Origin: Candidatus Nanoarchaeia archaeon
GTDB lineage: Archaea > Nanobdellota > Nanobdellia > Woesearchaeales > WJIZ01
DNA: 64,000 bases
Direction of reading: 5' to 3'
Assembly: GCA_028279765.1 (NCBI GenBank)
Contig: JANQND010000019.1
Coordinates: forward strand, 1 to 64,000
Shown here: positions 10,538 to 20,674 of the stretch, piece by piece
Numbering within the stretch: position 1 is the first letter of the stretch
Layout: the number at the start of each line of letters is the position of its first letter
Notes under the pieces: model-generated
Databases searched by the model: none
What the model was told of the DNA's origin: nothing
The model's input: the letters and a program-made list of their open reading frames with translations, nothing else
Position numbers and translations under genes: made by a program

Positions 10538-13054
10538 TTAGTGAAGGAATTCTGCTAAGGTTGAATCCTTATCCTGCTCCTTTTGTATAGTTTTTTGTGC
10601 TATTGGTGATGGTGAAGATTTTTCCTTTGAGGAGCTGTTGAGTTTTTTGTGCAGGCTGTCTGCGATTTCATCCTCCATTTCGATATGACTCATAATGATC
10701 TTGCTTGATTCAATGACCTCTCTTGGAACTCCTGCTAATTTTGCTACCTGGATGCCATAACTTTTGTCAGTTCCGCCTTCCATGATTTTTCGAAGGAAAG
10801 TTATCTTATCATCTGCTTCATGCACGGCGACGTTGTAATTTTTGATTCCCTCATATTTGTCTGCAAGCTTGTTGAGCTGATGATAGTGCGTGGCAAACAA
10901 GGTTTTCGCCTGGATATCGGTATAAATATATTCAGCAATGGCGAATGCGAGCGATACGCCATCATAGGTTGAGGTTCCCCTTCCAATTTCGTCCAGAATT
11001 ATTAAGGAGTTTCCTGTTGCATTATTAAGGATATTTGCTGTTTCGTTCATTTCTACCATGAAGGTGCTTTGGCCTGAGACAAGATCATCATATGCGCCAA
11101 TGCGCGTAAAGATGCGGTCAAAGATCTGCAAGTTTGCTTTTTCTGCAGGAACAAAGGACCCAATCTGTGCCATAAGACAGATAAGAGCAACCTGGCGCAT
11201 ATAGGTTGACTTTCCTGCCAGGTTCGGGCCGGTTATAATCATGGTTCTTGATTTACTATTGAGATGGCAGGAATTGGGAACGAAACTGATATCGGAAAAT
11301 TGCTCGATAACCGGGTGCCTTCCTTCTTCAATCTCCACGATTTCTTTTTCATTGAATGCTGGCTTGCAGTAATTGTTCTTTTGTGCAACCTGAGCAAAGG
11401 ACAGCAGGCAGGAGAGGATTGCCAGTTTTTGAGAGCTCATCTGAATATCTGAAGTATACACCCTAAGCTGTTCGATGACCTGCATGAAAAGCTGATACTC
11501 CAACTCGAAGATTTTCTCTTCTGCTCCGAGAATTTTTGACTCTTCCTCCTTAAGTTCCTCAGTGATGAAGCGCTCACTGTTTACCTGAGTTTGTTTTCGA
11601 ATATAGTCTTTTGGAACAAGATGAAGATTGGATTTGGTGACTTCTATATAATAGCCAAAGACTTTATTGTACTTTATCTTCAGAGATTTGATGCCTGTCC
11701 TGTCCTTTTCTTTTTCTTCTAGCTGAGCGATGTAGGATTTGGCGTTTTTTCGAATTTCCCTGAGCTGATCGAGTTCCTGATGGTATCCTTTTTTTATTAT
11801 ATTACCTTCACGTATGGTGATGCTTGGCTCCAGCTTTATTGATTCTTCAATGAGTTTTTGCGGTTTGCTCAGGTCAGGGAGGGTAGCGATGCTGTTAAGT
11901 AATACTGATTGAGAAGTGTTTAGCAGTTGTGAGATTTTTGGCAAGAAAGAAAGTGATAATTGCAGTGAGAGAAGATCCCTGGGGCTTGCATTACCAAAGG
12001 ATACCCTTCCCACTAATCGCTCCATATCATAGATTTTTTCCAGAATGTTCGTTAGATCATCCCGAAGTATATTGTCTTTTGTGAGTTCTTCTACTGCATC
12101 AAGCCTCTGTTCGATTTCTTTCTTCTTTGTTAGCGGACTTGTTATCCATTGCCTAAGCAGCCGTTTTCCCATTGGAATAGAAATAGTGTCCAAGACCGAT
12201 AGCAGGGTTTGATCTTTTCCCTGGTCAATGATGTTTCTAAGAATCTCCAGGTTTCGAATAGTTGATGGATCAAGATACATGCTTTGATCAACCCTGTATT
12301 CTTTGATCTTTTGTATATGCGAGAGACCTGTTTTTTGTGTTTCTTTAATATAGCTGAGTAATGCTCCCGCACAGCTTATGATCTGATCAGAATCTATCCC
12401 GAATCCCTTCATATTCAGGATGTTGAACTGGTCTTTGATGGTGGATTGCGCTTTTTCGCTGTAGTAATGACGATCATCAAAACTATGCAGGATATAATTT
12501 TGCTCCCTTAGGTCCTGGATGATGCCTGATTCTTCCAGGGACATAGGGAAGATGATTTCTGCAGGATTGATTTTTTTTAGTTCATTGCTGAATTGCTGCC
12601 CAGTGAGGTGGGTTGCCAGAAACTCTCCAGTCGAAATATCACAAAAAGATACTGCGAAATCGTTTTTTTCTTTAGTAAAACTGAGCAGGTAGTTGTTTGC
12701 TGACTCATCAAGGATCAAGGGCTCAACGACTGTTCCGGGTGTTATAATGCGCACTAAATCTCTTTTTACCAGACCTTTTGCTTTCTTTGGATCTTCAACC
12801 TGCTCGACTATGGCGATTTTGAACCCTTTTTTGACCAGCTTTGCAATATAGGGATCAATGCTGTGGTAGGGAATTCCTGCCAGCGGGGCTTTTTTCTCTC
12901 CTTTCCCCCTTGAAGTGAGGGTAATTTCGAGCTCTTTTGCAATGGTTTTCGCATCCTCATAGAAGGTCTCATAGAAGTCTCCCATACGAAAGAATACTAT
13001 ACTCTCTGGATTTTCATTCTTAATCTTCATGTACTGCCGCATAGCTGGCGTCAA
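10538..13054 (-). CDS. mutS: DNA mismatch repair protein MutS
   Basis: GDFYETF mismatch-binding motif; TGPNLAGKSTYMRQ Walker A; DEIGRGTSTYDG. Confidence 0.97.
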   Translation of the reverse strand: MTPAMRQYMKIKNENPESIVFFRMGDFYETFYEDAKTIAKELEITLTSRGKGEKKAPLAGIPYHSIDPYIAKLVKKGFKIAIVEQVEDPKKAKGLVKRDLVRIITPGTVVEPLILDESANNYLLSFTKEKNDFAVSFCDISTGEFLATHLTGQQFSNELKKINPAEIIFPMSLEESGIIQDLREQNYILHSFDDRHYYSEKAQSTIKDQFNILNMKGFGIDSDQIISCAGALLSYIKETQKTGLSHIQKIKEYRVDQSMYLDPSTIRNLEILRNIIDQGKDQTLLSVLDTISIPMGKRLLRQWITSPLTKKKEIEQRLDAVEELTKDNILRDDLTNILEKIYDMERLVGRVSFGNASPRDLLSLQLSLSFLPKISQLLNTSQSVLLNSIATLPDLSKPQKLIEESIKLEPSITIREGNIIKKGYHQELDQLREIRKNAKSYIAQLEEKEKDRTGIKSLKIKYNKVFGYYIEVTKSNLHLVPKDYIRKQTQVNSERFITEELKEEESKILGAEEKIFELEYQLFMQVIEQLRVYTSDIQMSSQKLAILSCLLSFAQVAQKNNYCKPAFNEKEIVEIEEGRHPVIEQFSDISFVPNSCHLNSKSRTMIITGPNLAGKSTYMRQVALICLMAQIGSFVPAEKANLQIFDRIFTRIGAYDDLVSGQSTFMVEMNETANILNNATGNSLIILDEIGRGTSTYDGVSLAFAIAEYIYTDIQAKTLFATHYHQLNKLADKYEGIKNYNVAVHEADDKITFLRKIMEGGTDKSYGIQVAKLAGVPREVIESSKIIMSHIEMEDEIADSLHKKLNSSSKEKSSPSPIAQKTIQKEQDKDSTLAEFLH

Positions 13055-13165
13055 ATCTGTATTAATCGTTATCCCCCATGATGCTGAAGCTTATATGATT
13101 TTATATATGTTTTGATGGAATGATTGAGAGAATACATTAAATAGAAGCTTATCTTTGCATCATAG

Positions 13166-13525
13166 ATGGCGCGTTATCCCAAGATTTCGGATACTCCTGA
13201 GCGATTTGATAGCTCTGGCAACAGGCTTTGCAGAAATTGTGATTCATTGGTTGCTTCTGGGAGAAGGAACTATTGTTCAAAAGAATGTATGGATGCATTC
13301 AACCGAAATAATTCGTGGTTTTTTGTACGAAAGGATGTTCTTCGCAGGGATAAGTATACCTGCAGCATATGTAATCAGCGGTTTCGGAAGGCTTTTCTTG
13401 ATGTCGACCATATTATTCCTCTACAGATGGGTGGACAGGTATTTGATAAGGCTAATTTGCGAACGCTTTGCAAAGAATGCCATAAGCAGAAGAGTAAGCT
13501 GGATAGAGAGGCGCTAGCAGAATAA
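13166..13525 (+). CDS. HNH endonuclease with N-terminal zinc-finger
   Basis: CRNC...YCSKEC plus CSIC...DVDHIIPLQMGG...NLRTLCKECHKQK. Confidence 0.85.
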   Translation: MARYPKISDTPERFDSSGNRLCRNCDSLVASGRRNYCSKECMDAFNRNNSWFFVRKDVLRRDKYTCSICNQRFRKAFLDVDHIIPLQMGGQVFDKANLRTLCKECHKQKSKLDREALAE

Positions 13526-13556
13526 GTTTATTATAATAGGATGTCCCCTTCAGGTT

Positions 13557-13760
13557 ATGATCAAAATTTTCGTAATTCTGATACTAGTTTGCATGGTAAG
13601 TAGTGGATGTTCTCAATTTGATATTAATGACCCTCGTTGCCCTGAAAAAGAAGGAGCAGATTGTCAACCTTTGGTAGATAGAGAAGATGTTGCCTTCTGT
13701 AAGCTAGAGAATCGCAAGTGGATACAAGAAAATTGCCCAGATTTCATCTATGTTGATTGA
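13557..13760 (+). CDS. Small lipoprotein
   Basis: 67 aa; hydrophobic N-terminus with SSGC lipobox. Confidence 0.55.
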   Translation: MIKIFVILILVCMVSSGCSQFDINDPRCPEKEGADCQPLVDREDVAFCKLENRKWIQENCPDFIYVD

Positions 13761-13776
13761 AAAGAATGAGGGGGCC

Positions 13777-13897
13777 TAAATGCGTCGGCCGGAGCTTTTC
13801 GGACACTCGCTCTGCTCGCTCCAAAACCTCGGAAAATCCATTCAAGTGAGATTTCACTTCGCTCAATCTCACGGATTTAGATAAATGCGTCGGCCGG
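13777..13897. repeat. 16-bp direct repeat (taaatgcgtcggccgg) of the tRNA-Gly 3' end, 105 bp apart
   Basis: Identical copies at 13777-13792 and 13882-13897. Confidence 0.85.
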
Positions 13898-14003
13898 GAT
13901 TCGAACCCGGATCAAAGGCTGTCTTTGCGAAAAGCAAAGACCCAGTTGGAGCTTTGCTTCGACGCGTGGAAGGCCTCTATCCTAGCCATTAGACTACCGA
14001 CGC
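13887..14003 (-). tRNA. tRNA-Gly(UCC) with ~46-nt intron at 37/38
   Basis: GCGUCGG/CCGACGC acceptor; GAGGC-CUUCCA|intron|A-GCCUU; CCGGG-UUCGAAU-CCCGG T arm; intron folds as bulge-helix-bulge. Confidence 0.9.
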
Positions 14004-14040
14004 GTAAGGACTTTAGAACCAGCTATGCTTTATAAAAGTA

Positions 14041-14805
14041 ATGGATAGATATTTATGTGGGAAGATTCCAGATAAGAATGTGAAAAGAAAAGTCTCCGTA
14101 ATTATACCAGTCTTCAATGAAGAAGAGCTACTTCCCAGACTCTTGGAATGCCTTAAAAAACAACAGAAAGTCATTCTACAGGTCATTGTTGCTGATGCCG
14201 ACTCTACTGATAAGTCGAAATCCATTGCGAAAAAGTATGGAGCTCTCGTTGTTAAGGGAGGGAAACCTGGTCCGGGAAGGAATCGAGGTACCAGGCAAGC
14301 GAAATATGAGACGCTTCTTTTCTTGGATGCAGATGTTACGTTTGATGATAACTTCATTATTCATTGCCTTGAAAAAATGGAGCAAAGAGGAATAATGATT
14401 GCGGGAATTTTAGGAAAACCCGACTCTAGTAAGTTTCTTGATCATCTTTTTTTCTCTTTTTGGAATGTATGGTGCTGGAGTATGCAAAAAATCAACCCTC
14501 ACGCTGCAGGGTATTGTATTTTTTCCAATAAATCAATTCATGACTCCATTAACGGGTTTGATGAGCAGATTACTTTAGGGGAAGATGCCAACTATGTTAT
14601 GCGTGCAAGCAAGCGGGGTAAATTTGGAATGATTCGCGGATCACTCGTAACTTCTCCTAGACGCCTTGATAAGGAAGGATACCTTGGTATGTCCATAAAA
14701 ATGATTACTTGTGGTATTTACAGAGCCTTTGGCAAAGAAGATAGAGGTGATAGATTCCGTTATGAATTTGATCATAAAGATAATGATAAAGAATCGGTCA
14801 CATGA
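14041..14805 (+). CDS. Glycosyltransferase family 2
   Basis: VSVIIPVFNEEELLPRLLECL...VIVADADSTDKS...FLDADV. Confidence 0.88.
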   Translation: MDRYLCGKIPDKNVKRKVSVIIPVFNEEELLPRLLECLKKQQKVILQVIVADADSTDKSKSIAKKYGALVVKGGKPGPGRNRGTRQAKYETLLFLDADVTFDDNFIIHCLEKMEQRGIMIAGILGKPDSSKFLDHLFFSFWNVWCWSMQKINPHAAGYCIFSNKSIHDSINGFDEQITLGEDANYVMRASKRGKFGMIRGSLVTSPRRLDKEGYLGMSIKMITCGIYRAFGKEDRGDRFRYEFDHKDNDKESVT

Positions 14806-14986
14806 TACTGGCTGTCCTTGAAATTTTGTTTTCAGTTCTTGTTCTCTCAAATTGATACATATGTGTAGCTGTATTAGCGGGATTGTTTTCTTAGGTGTCG
14901 CGATTATTATTCCATTGATCGTGAAAGACAAGCTATTTGACTATACTGCGTTACATTTAAAAAGCCCTAAAGTAGCAATCTGCCTG

Positions 14987-16021
14987 ATGGCGAATATCAT
15001 CTTAGGTGTTCAGGGAGAAGGGATGGGTCATGCGATGCGTTGCTCCATTCTTATCAAGCACCTGCGCAAGAAGCACAACGTGAAAGTGTTTGCCAGCAAC
15101 CGGGCGTATCAATTTCTCTGCAAGAAATACGATGACGTGCACGAAATTCAAAGTTATAACATCATCTATAAGAATAATAGAGTAAGGCCGCTATCTACTC
15201 TGGGGCTTTTTCTTCGCCGATTACCAAGCTATTTGCAATCCTACATCAAGGTCCGCCATGCAGTCAGGGATTTTAATACCGATATTATACTCAGTGATTA
15301 TGAGCCGATCACGCACAGTGCAGGGTTTTTTTCCGGCTGCAGGAATATCAGCATCAACAACCAGAATGATATTACTTTTCAAAACAGCAAGGCAAAGCCG
15401 GGAGACTGGATGAGCCTGGCTGGCACTTTGCTGGTTACCTTTTTTTTCACCCTCTTTTCGCATCACTATATTATTTATAGTATCAGGAAGGGAAAGAACC
15501 GTAAAAATGCTACGTATGTTGGGAACCTCATAAAAGAGGAAATTCGCGCTTCTCAAAGCTCTTATGGCAATCATGTGCTTGTTTATCAAACATCTAATAA
15601 TAATGACAAGCTCATTGAGATATTAAAGCAGACTAACGAAAACTATGTGGTGTATGGATTTAATGTTAAGAAGAAGGAAGGATCTATTGTTTTCAAAACC
15701 TTTAGCACGGAAACTTTTCGTAATGATCTCTCTTCTGCAAAGGCCGTTCTTCTCAATGGGGGACTGACTGCTATTACTGAGGCGATTTATCTGAAGAAGC
15801 CAATCTTGAGTGTCCCTATTGCCGGGCAATTTGAACAAAAGTATAACGCCCTTACGATTGAGGAGATGGGATTCGGAAAACACCTTAGTAAGCCAACCGT
15901 AGAGGAAATTGATGAGTTTTTCTCAAAGCTTCCCGAATATAAGAAAAACCTTCAGACCTATCAGAACCAGGCAAATGAAAAGATAGTCAAAGATATAGAA
16001 AAGGCTATACTTTCAGGCTAA
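14987..16021 (+). CDS. MurG/GT28-like glycosyltransferase
   Basis: MANIILGVQGEGMGHAMRC start preferred over 14852; C-terminal LLNGGLTAITEAIYLKKPILSVPIAGQFEQKYNA. Confidence 0.75.
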   Translation: MANIILGVQGEGMGHAMRCSILIKHLRKKHNVKVFASNRAYQFLCKKYDDVHEIQSYNIIYKNNRVRPLSTLGLFLRRLPSYLQSYIKVRHAVRDFNTDIILSDYEPITHSAGFFSGCRNISINNQNDITFQNSKAKPGDWMSLAGTLLVTFFFTLFSHHYIIYSIRKGKNRKNATYVGNLIKEEIRASQSSYGNHVLVYQTSNNNDKLIEILKQTNENYVVYGFNVKKKEGSIVFKTFSTETFRNDLSSAKAVLLNGGLTAITEAIYLKKPILSVPIAGQFEQKYNALTIEEMGFGKHLSKPTVEEIDEFFSKLPEYKKNLQTYQNQANEKIVKDIEKAILSG

Positions 16022-19000
16022 CGACCTTACTCATCCCGTGCTCATCCATGGACACTCCATACAGAGAATCCGCCTCGGAGATAATGGAGTCATTATGGGA
16101 AATAATAATATATTGTGCTTTTGTTGAATAGGATCGAATAAGTTTTGCAAGCTTCTCTGAATTGTGCTTGTCCAATGCAGCGTCAACCTCGTCAAGGATA
16201 TAAAATGATGCGGGATCATGCTCCTGGATCGCAAAAATGAATGCAAGCGCGGTCATGGTCTTCTCTCCTCCTGAAAGTGACCTGATGTCAAGGAATTTCT
16301 GCCCCGATAAGCGTACTTTGATACGCGCACCTTCTGCGAAAGGATCTTCTTTGTTTTCGAGCTCTAATGATGCTTCTCCTTTTTTGGATAAGCTGAGGAA
16401 TATTTTTTGGAACTCTTCGTTCACGGAGTCATAGGTCTTCATGAAGAGCTCTTTTTTCTTTGCATCGATCTGTGTCATCATTTGTTCGACATCTTCCTTT
16501 TCTTTTCCAAGGGTGTCTTTTTTTTCCAGAAGCTTACCGTACTCTTTTTCAATCTGCTCATAGATTTCAAGCGCGCGCATATTTACGGTTCCTACTTCTT
16601 CCTTCATTTTTTCGAATCGCTGCAATTGGTATTTGAGCTGCTCTTCATTCTTTTCTTTGTCCAGTTCCACCTCCCCATACTGGCTAAATTCTTCCTGCAA
16701 TCCTGCAAGCGTTGCGCTTACCTCAGCGTTCTTTATGGAGAGTGTATTGTTTTTGATTTCCAGCTCCCGCGATTTTTGCATCTCCATTGCAATCTGGCTC
16801 TCGTGCTTGCTGATTTGCTCTGAGAGCAGTGATCGCTGATGAAATGATTCCTTGAATGCTGCGTAAAATGCCTTCGCTTCCTCTTCTTTCTTCTTGAGTT
16901 CTGTGCCTGTGCTTTGCACTTCCTTCGTTAAGTCTTCTGCTTCTTTTTTGAATACGGATTCTTCTTTTTCGATTTGCTTGAGAATAGATTTCGTTTTTTC
17001 GATTTGGGGAAGGAAGATGTCTTTGAGCTGCACATCCATGTTTTTTGTTTGGACATCGGTACTCATGATCTGCTCTGTTAATTGCCTGCTCTTTTCTTCG
17101 TAGGTTGATAATTCAGCGATGAGTGTCGGCTCACGCAGCTGCACAATTTTTGATCGGTGCTCACCCCGCTCGATTTTTAGTGTCGCAAGCTCCTTGTTTT
17201 TTTCAGAAATAGTATCCTGGATTTCATTTATTTCCTTTTCCAGGGATGCTTCTTTTTCTTTTAGATCCTTACTCTTTTTCTGTGAGAGGGAAAGATCAGA
17301 GGAGTCCAGGTGAAGGGATTTTTCAGCTTTAATGATCTCTCCTTCTAACTCTGCCTTTTTTGACCGCAGATCTGTGATCACGGATTCAATCTCCTTTCTT
17401 CTTGATTCAAAACCAGAGATTGAGCCCTCCAGCTCGGAGACGTTGGATTCATATGACTGAATATCCTTGTCAAGCTTTGCTTCACTGAACCCCATTCCTG
17501 TTCGTTTTTTGTCACGGAACCCACCCCTCATGGCTCCTGCGGTATCTGCTAGATCACCTTCTAGAGTGACCATCTTTGCCTTGCCGATACCAAGCCTTCT
17601 CATGGCATCAAGATTATCTACCACTACGGTGTCTCCAAATACATAGGAGAAAATTTTTTTGAATTTTGAATCGTAGCTGACCAGATCGGTTGCTACCCCG
17701 TGGCTTCCTTTCGCTTTGATAAGGCTTTTTGCTTTTTCGTCAACACCCTTTGGCTTGATCTTGCTTAAGGGGAGAAAGGTTGCTGTTCCCAGCTTATTTG
17801 CTCTGAGAAATTTGATCTGATCTGCTGCGATCTTATCGTCTTCGACAACGATGCTCTTGATTCTGCTCCCTGCCGCTATTTCAAGCGCTAAAGAGTATTT
17901 AGAATCTACTTTTCCCAATTCAGAGACCGTGCCATAGATTCCAGGGGTTTCATTCTTTCTTTTCAGCACTTCTTTGATTGCCGTGTCTCTTAATGAAAAT
18001 TCTTTTATGGAAAGATTGCGCGCGTTGAGCTTGGCAAGCTCTTCCCTGCTGAGGTGGAGCTTATTTCTTGCATCATTGAGTTTTGCGGTAAGGTGGGATT
18101 CTTCATCTAATCTCTTGTTTAATTCCAGAGTCGTTTTTTTGAATTCACTACGCTTTTCCTTAACTTCGTCCATCTGCTGCTTGTGTTCTTTTTCAATTTG
18201 TGCTACCTTTTCCATGGCTGATGCAAGGGCGCTTAACTCGTGGTCAACCTTGTCTTTTTCTCTGAGTGCGTTGTGCTGCGTTTCCCTAAGGATGTGTATT
18301 TCTTTTGATAGTTCCTCCAGCCTTTTATCTATTTCATCAATGCGCTTCTCAATACCTTCTGCAGACTCAACATTATTTTTTTGCTTGAAGGCCTTGATTT
18401 TTTCAGTGATTCCTGTTCGTTCTTTTTCCAGGTCTGATTTTTTAGTGTTTAGCTCACCCTTTTCTTTGGTTATTTTTTCTATTCTCTCGTTTACTTCTTG
18501 TTGGTCTTTTTCCAGATCCTGTTTTCTTTGATCGATTTTTTGTGTTTCTGTATTGAGCGTTTCAATGCGTGAGTTCTTCTTTGTCATCTCAATCTTGATG
18601 TTTTCGATTTCACGATTCAGGCTGACCTGATCTCCCTCACCTTTTTGCTCTATTTCCTTGGTGATGGTTTCTATTTTTTCCTTTTTCTGAGAAATTTCTT
18701 CCTTGAACTTTTCTACCTTTTCAGATATTTGCTGCAGTGCTTGGGTATTCTTGTCGATCTTTTCTTTGAGCTCAGTCGAGTCTTTCTCGTTCTTATCCAA
18801 ATGAAGCTTGCAGAGTGATGCCTTGAACTTTTTGACGTTGTCGCTTAATTCCTTGAATTTGAGAGCCTGGTCACGATCCTTTTTGAGCTCTTTAAGATAG
18901 GTCTGCCGCTCTGAGAGAATGATTTCTGCTTCTTTGAGCCGCTCTTCCACTTTGTTTAACTGCGTGAGCGCTTTTTGCTTTTTTTCTTCATAGATAGATA

Positions 19001-19502
19001 TGCCTGAAATTTCCTCTATGAGTAATCGCCGATCATTGGTTGACATATCACAAAAACGGACGATGTCCCCCTGAAGAATGATGTTGTACCCGTCCGGGTC
19101 AATTTTTGCAAGGCCGAGCAAGTCTACGATTTGCTGCCTTGTTCTGACTTGGTCGTTTATTTTGTAGATAGATTGCCCGTTCGATTTTATTATTCTGGTA
19201 ATCTTTACTTCTGTTTCTTCCGTGGGAAAGGTCTTGTCTTTGTTGTCGAAGAAAATGCTTACTTCCCCTTTTTTGTGCGGGTTCTTTGACTTTCCTCCAT
19301 TATAGATGAGATTTGCTGATTTCTCTGCGCGCATAGACTTTGAGCCTGATTTTCCCAATACAAAGGTGAGAGAGTCCAGCACATTGCTTTTTCCGGACCC
19401 GTTCGGGCCTAATACACAATTATAGTGTTCTCCGAATACTAGCTCGGTGTATTTTGCGAATGATTTGAAGCCCTGCATGACGAGCTTGTTTATTTTTGTC
19501 AT
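16005..19502 (-). CDS. smc: Chromosome segregation protein SMC
   Basis: 1165 aa; GPNGSGKSNVLDSL Walker A; long coiled coils with hinge; SGGEKTMTALAFIFAI and DEVDAALD. Confidence 0.96.
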   Translation of the reverse strand: MTKINKLVMQGFKSFAKYTELVFGEHYNCVLGPNGSGKSNVLDSLTFVLGKSGSKSMRAEKSANLIYNGGKSKNPHKKGEVSIFFDNKDKTFPTEETEVKITRIIKSNGQSIYKINDQVRTRQQIVDLLGLAKIDPDGYNIILQGDIVRFCDMSTNDRRLLIEEISGISIYEEKKQKALTQLNKVEERLKEAEIILSERQTYLKELKKDRDQALKFKELSDNVKKFKASLCKLHLDKNEKDSTELKEKIDKNTQALQQISEKVEKFKEEISQKKEKIETITKEIEQKGEGDQVSLNREIENIKIEMTKKNSRIETLNTETQKIDQRKQDLEKDQQEVNERIEKITKEKGELNTKKSDLEKERTGITEKIKAFKQKNNVESAEGIEKRIDEIDKRLEELSKEIHILRETQHNALREKDKVDHELSALASAMEKVAQIEKEHKQQMDEVKEKRSEFKKTTLELNKRLDEESHLTAKLNDARNKLHLSREELAKLNARNLSIKEFSLRDTAIKEVLKRKNETPGIYGTVSELGKVDSKYSLALEIAAGSRIKSIVVEDDKIAADQIKFLRANKLGTATFLPLSKIKPKGVDEKAKSLIKAKGSHGVATDLVSYDSKFKKIFSYVFGDTVVVDNLDAMRRLGIGKAKMVTLEGDLADTAGAMRGGFRDKKRTGMGFSEAKLDKDIQSYESNVSELEGSISGFESRRKEIESVITDLRSKKAELEGEIIKAEKSLHLDSSDLSLSQKKSKDLKEKEASLEKEINEIQDTISEKNKELATLKIERGEHRSKIVQLREPTLIAELSTYEEKSRQLTEQIMSTDVQTKNMDVQLKDIFLPQIEKTKSILKQIEKEESVFKKEAEDLTKEVQSTGTELKKKEEEAKAFYAAFKESFHQRSLLSEQISKHESQIAMEMQKSRELEIKNNTLSIKNAEVSATLAGLQEEFSQYGEVELDKEKNEEQLKYQLQRFEKMKEEVGTVNMRALEIYEQIEKEYGKLLEKKDTLGKEKEDVEQMMTQIDAKKKELFMKTYDSVNEEFQKIFLSLSKKGEASLELENKEDPFAEGARIKVRLSGQKFLDIRSLSGGEKTMTALAFIFAIQEHDPASFYILDEVDAALDKHNSEKLAKLIRSYSTKAQYIIISHNDSIISEADSLYGVSMDEHGMSKVVSLKV

Positions 19503-19540
19503 GGTTTTCTTTTATTTATGGAACAATTTTCTTATGAAAG

Positions 19541-19653
19541 AGCAACAATAATGATGGCAGACGGATTTTCTTTCAGAAAATCCTACGAACCACTCCGAAG
19601 GAGCCAACCCTCGGTTCGTCTGCATCATTGTTGCCTGCGTCATTGTTGTTGCT
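19541..19653. repeat. Palindromic cloverleaf-like element A
   Basis: Outer arms agcaacaataatgatggcagacg / cgtctgcatcattgttgc...gttgttgct; inner hairpins ggattttct-ttc-agaaaatcc and acgaacc...ggttcgt. Confidence 0.7.
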
Positions 19654-19669
19654 GTGGTTTATTGGGATT

Positions 19670-19842
19670 TTACTTCGTTTTCTTGTTCTTTTTCTTAGTT
19701 ATTTTTATGCATTCCTCTTCTGTATCCAATATAATAGTAATAGGGTCGCCTTCCCTGAGATCAAGAGAATCAATAATAGGATTAGGGATTTTTATTCTGT
19801 TTTCTTTTTGCAGAACTTTATCGTTGAATATGATTTCTTTCA
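19670..19842 (-). pseudogene. AbrB/SpoVT-like small DNA-binding protein with apparent 1-nt frameshift
   Basis: MKEIIFNDKVLQKE (frame 1), then NRIKIPNPIIDSLDLREGDPITIILDTEEECIKITKKKNKKTK in the shifted frame. Confidence 0.5.
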
Positions 19843-19965
19843 TGGTCTTTTTTCAGACTTTTTAAGGGATTTATCTATTCTTTTTTATGGGTTTTTAAAG
19901 GTTTTGAAAAGTACTTGATAAGAAATGCGATACACTATATGATACTAATAATAAAATAAGAAAGA

Positions 19966-20631
19966 CTAGAAATCTCCCAGAGAACTTTGCTCTTTTTTCT
20001 TGAGCACTTTTTTGTATGACTCCCAGCTTTTTCTGAAGATGTCAGGAAAATCACTATAGTGATCATGCAAGAATTTCTGTGTGAGTGGATCTGAGGGATA
20101 GCCTGAGCCGAAGTTTATGCCGATTTCTTTTTTTATTTTTTCAATTTCCCTATCCCGTGTTACTTTCGCCAAAATGGATGCTGCTGAGACCACCACGTAA
20201 TTGAAATCCGCTTTGTGCTCCACTACCAGATCTGTTTCCTTGTCCAGCTTATCTTTGAGGTATGCGGTGTATTTTGGAATATTGTTTGAGGGTGCATCAA
20301 CAATGGCTTTTTCTGGCTGTAGCTCATTGAGTATTTCTGCAGTGCAGTCTGCTTCCAGCCAGTTGAGATTTGAAGAGTCTGACCCAAGCGTTTCATCAAT
20401 TTCCTGAGGAGATACCTTGATTATGCTGTATTGGTCAACTATTTCCTTTACTTTATCGAAAAGTAGCTCGCGTTGCCTTGGAGAGAGAAGCTTAGAATCC
20501 TTTATTCCCAGACCTTCGAGCTTTTTTTCGTCTGCTATCTTTACTCCAGCAACAACTAAGGGGCCTATGAGCGGTCCCCTGCCAGCCTCATCAATTCCTG
20601 CGATTATCATTTGCAAAAAGAGCGTATGCAT
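19966..20631 (-). CDS. rnhB: Ribonuclease HII
   Basis: IAGIDEAGRGPLIGPLVVAGV motif. Confidence 0.95.
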   Translation of the reverse strand: MHTLFLQMIIAGIDEAGRGPLIGPLVVAGVKIADEKKLEGLGIKDSKLLSPRQRELLFDKVKEIVDQYSIIKVSPQEIDETLGSDSSNLNWLEADCTAEILNELQPEKAIVDAPSNNIPKYTAYLKDKLDKETDLVVEHKADFNYVVVSAASILAKVTRDREIEKIKKEIGINFGSGYPSDPLTQKFLHDHYSDFPDIFRKSWESYKKVLKKKEQSSLGDF

Positions 20632-20674
20632 CTTCTTAAAGGTTTTGAAATTCGAGGAGAAGTGAACAAAAAGC

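Noticed and set aside
13155-13517. 120-aa ORF overlapping the HNH gene in another frame
   Set aside because: HNH frame has the recognisable motifs; this frame has none
14852-14986. N-terminal hydrophobic extension of the MurG-like ORF
   Set aside because: Internal ATG at 14987 gives the standard family N-terminus; extension probably not translated
17974-18531. 185-aa plus-strand ORF inside smc
   Set aside because: Ser/Leu/Phe-rich antisense translation of coiled-coil codons; smc frame is unambiguous
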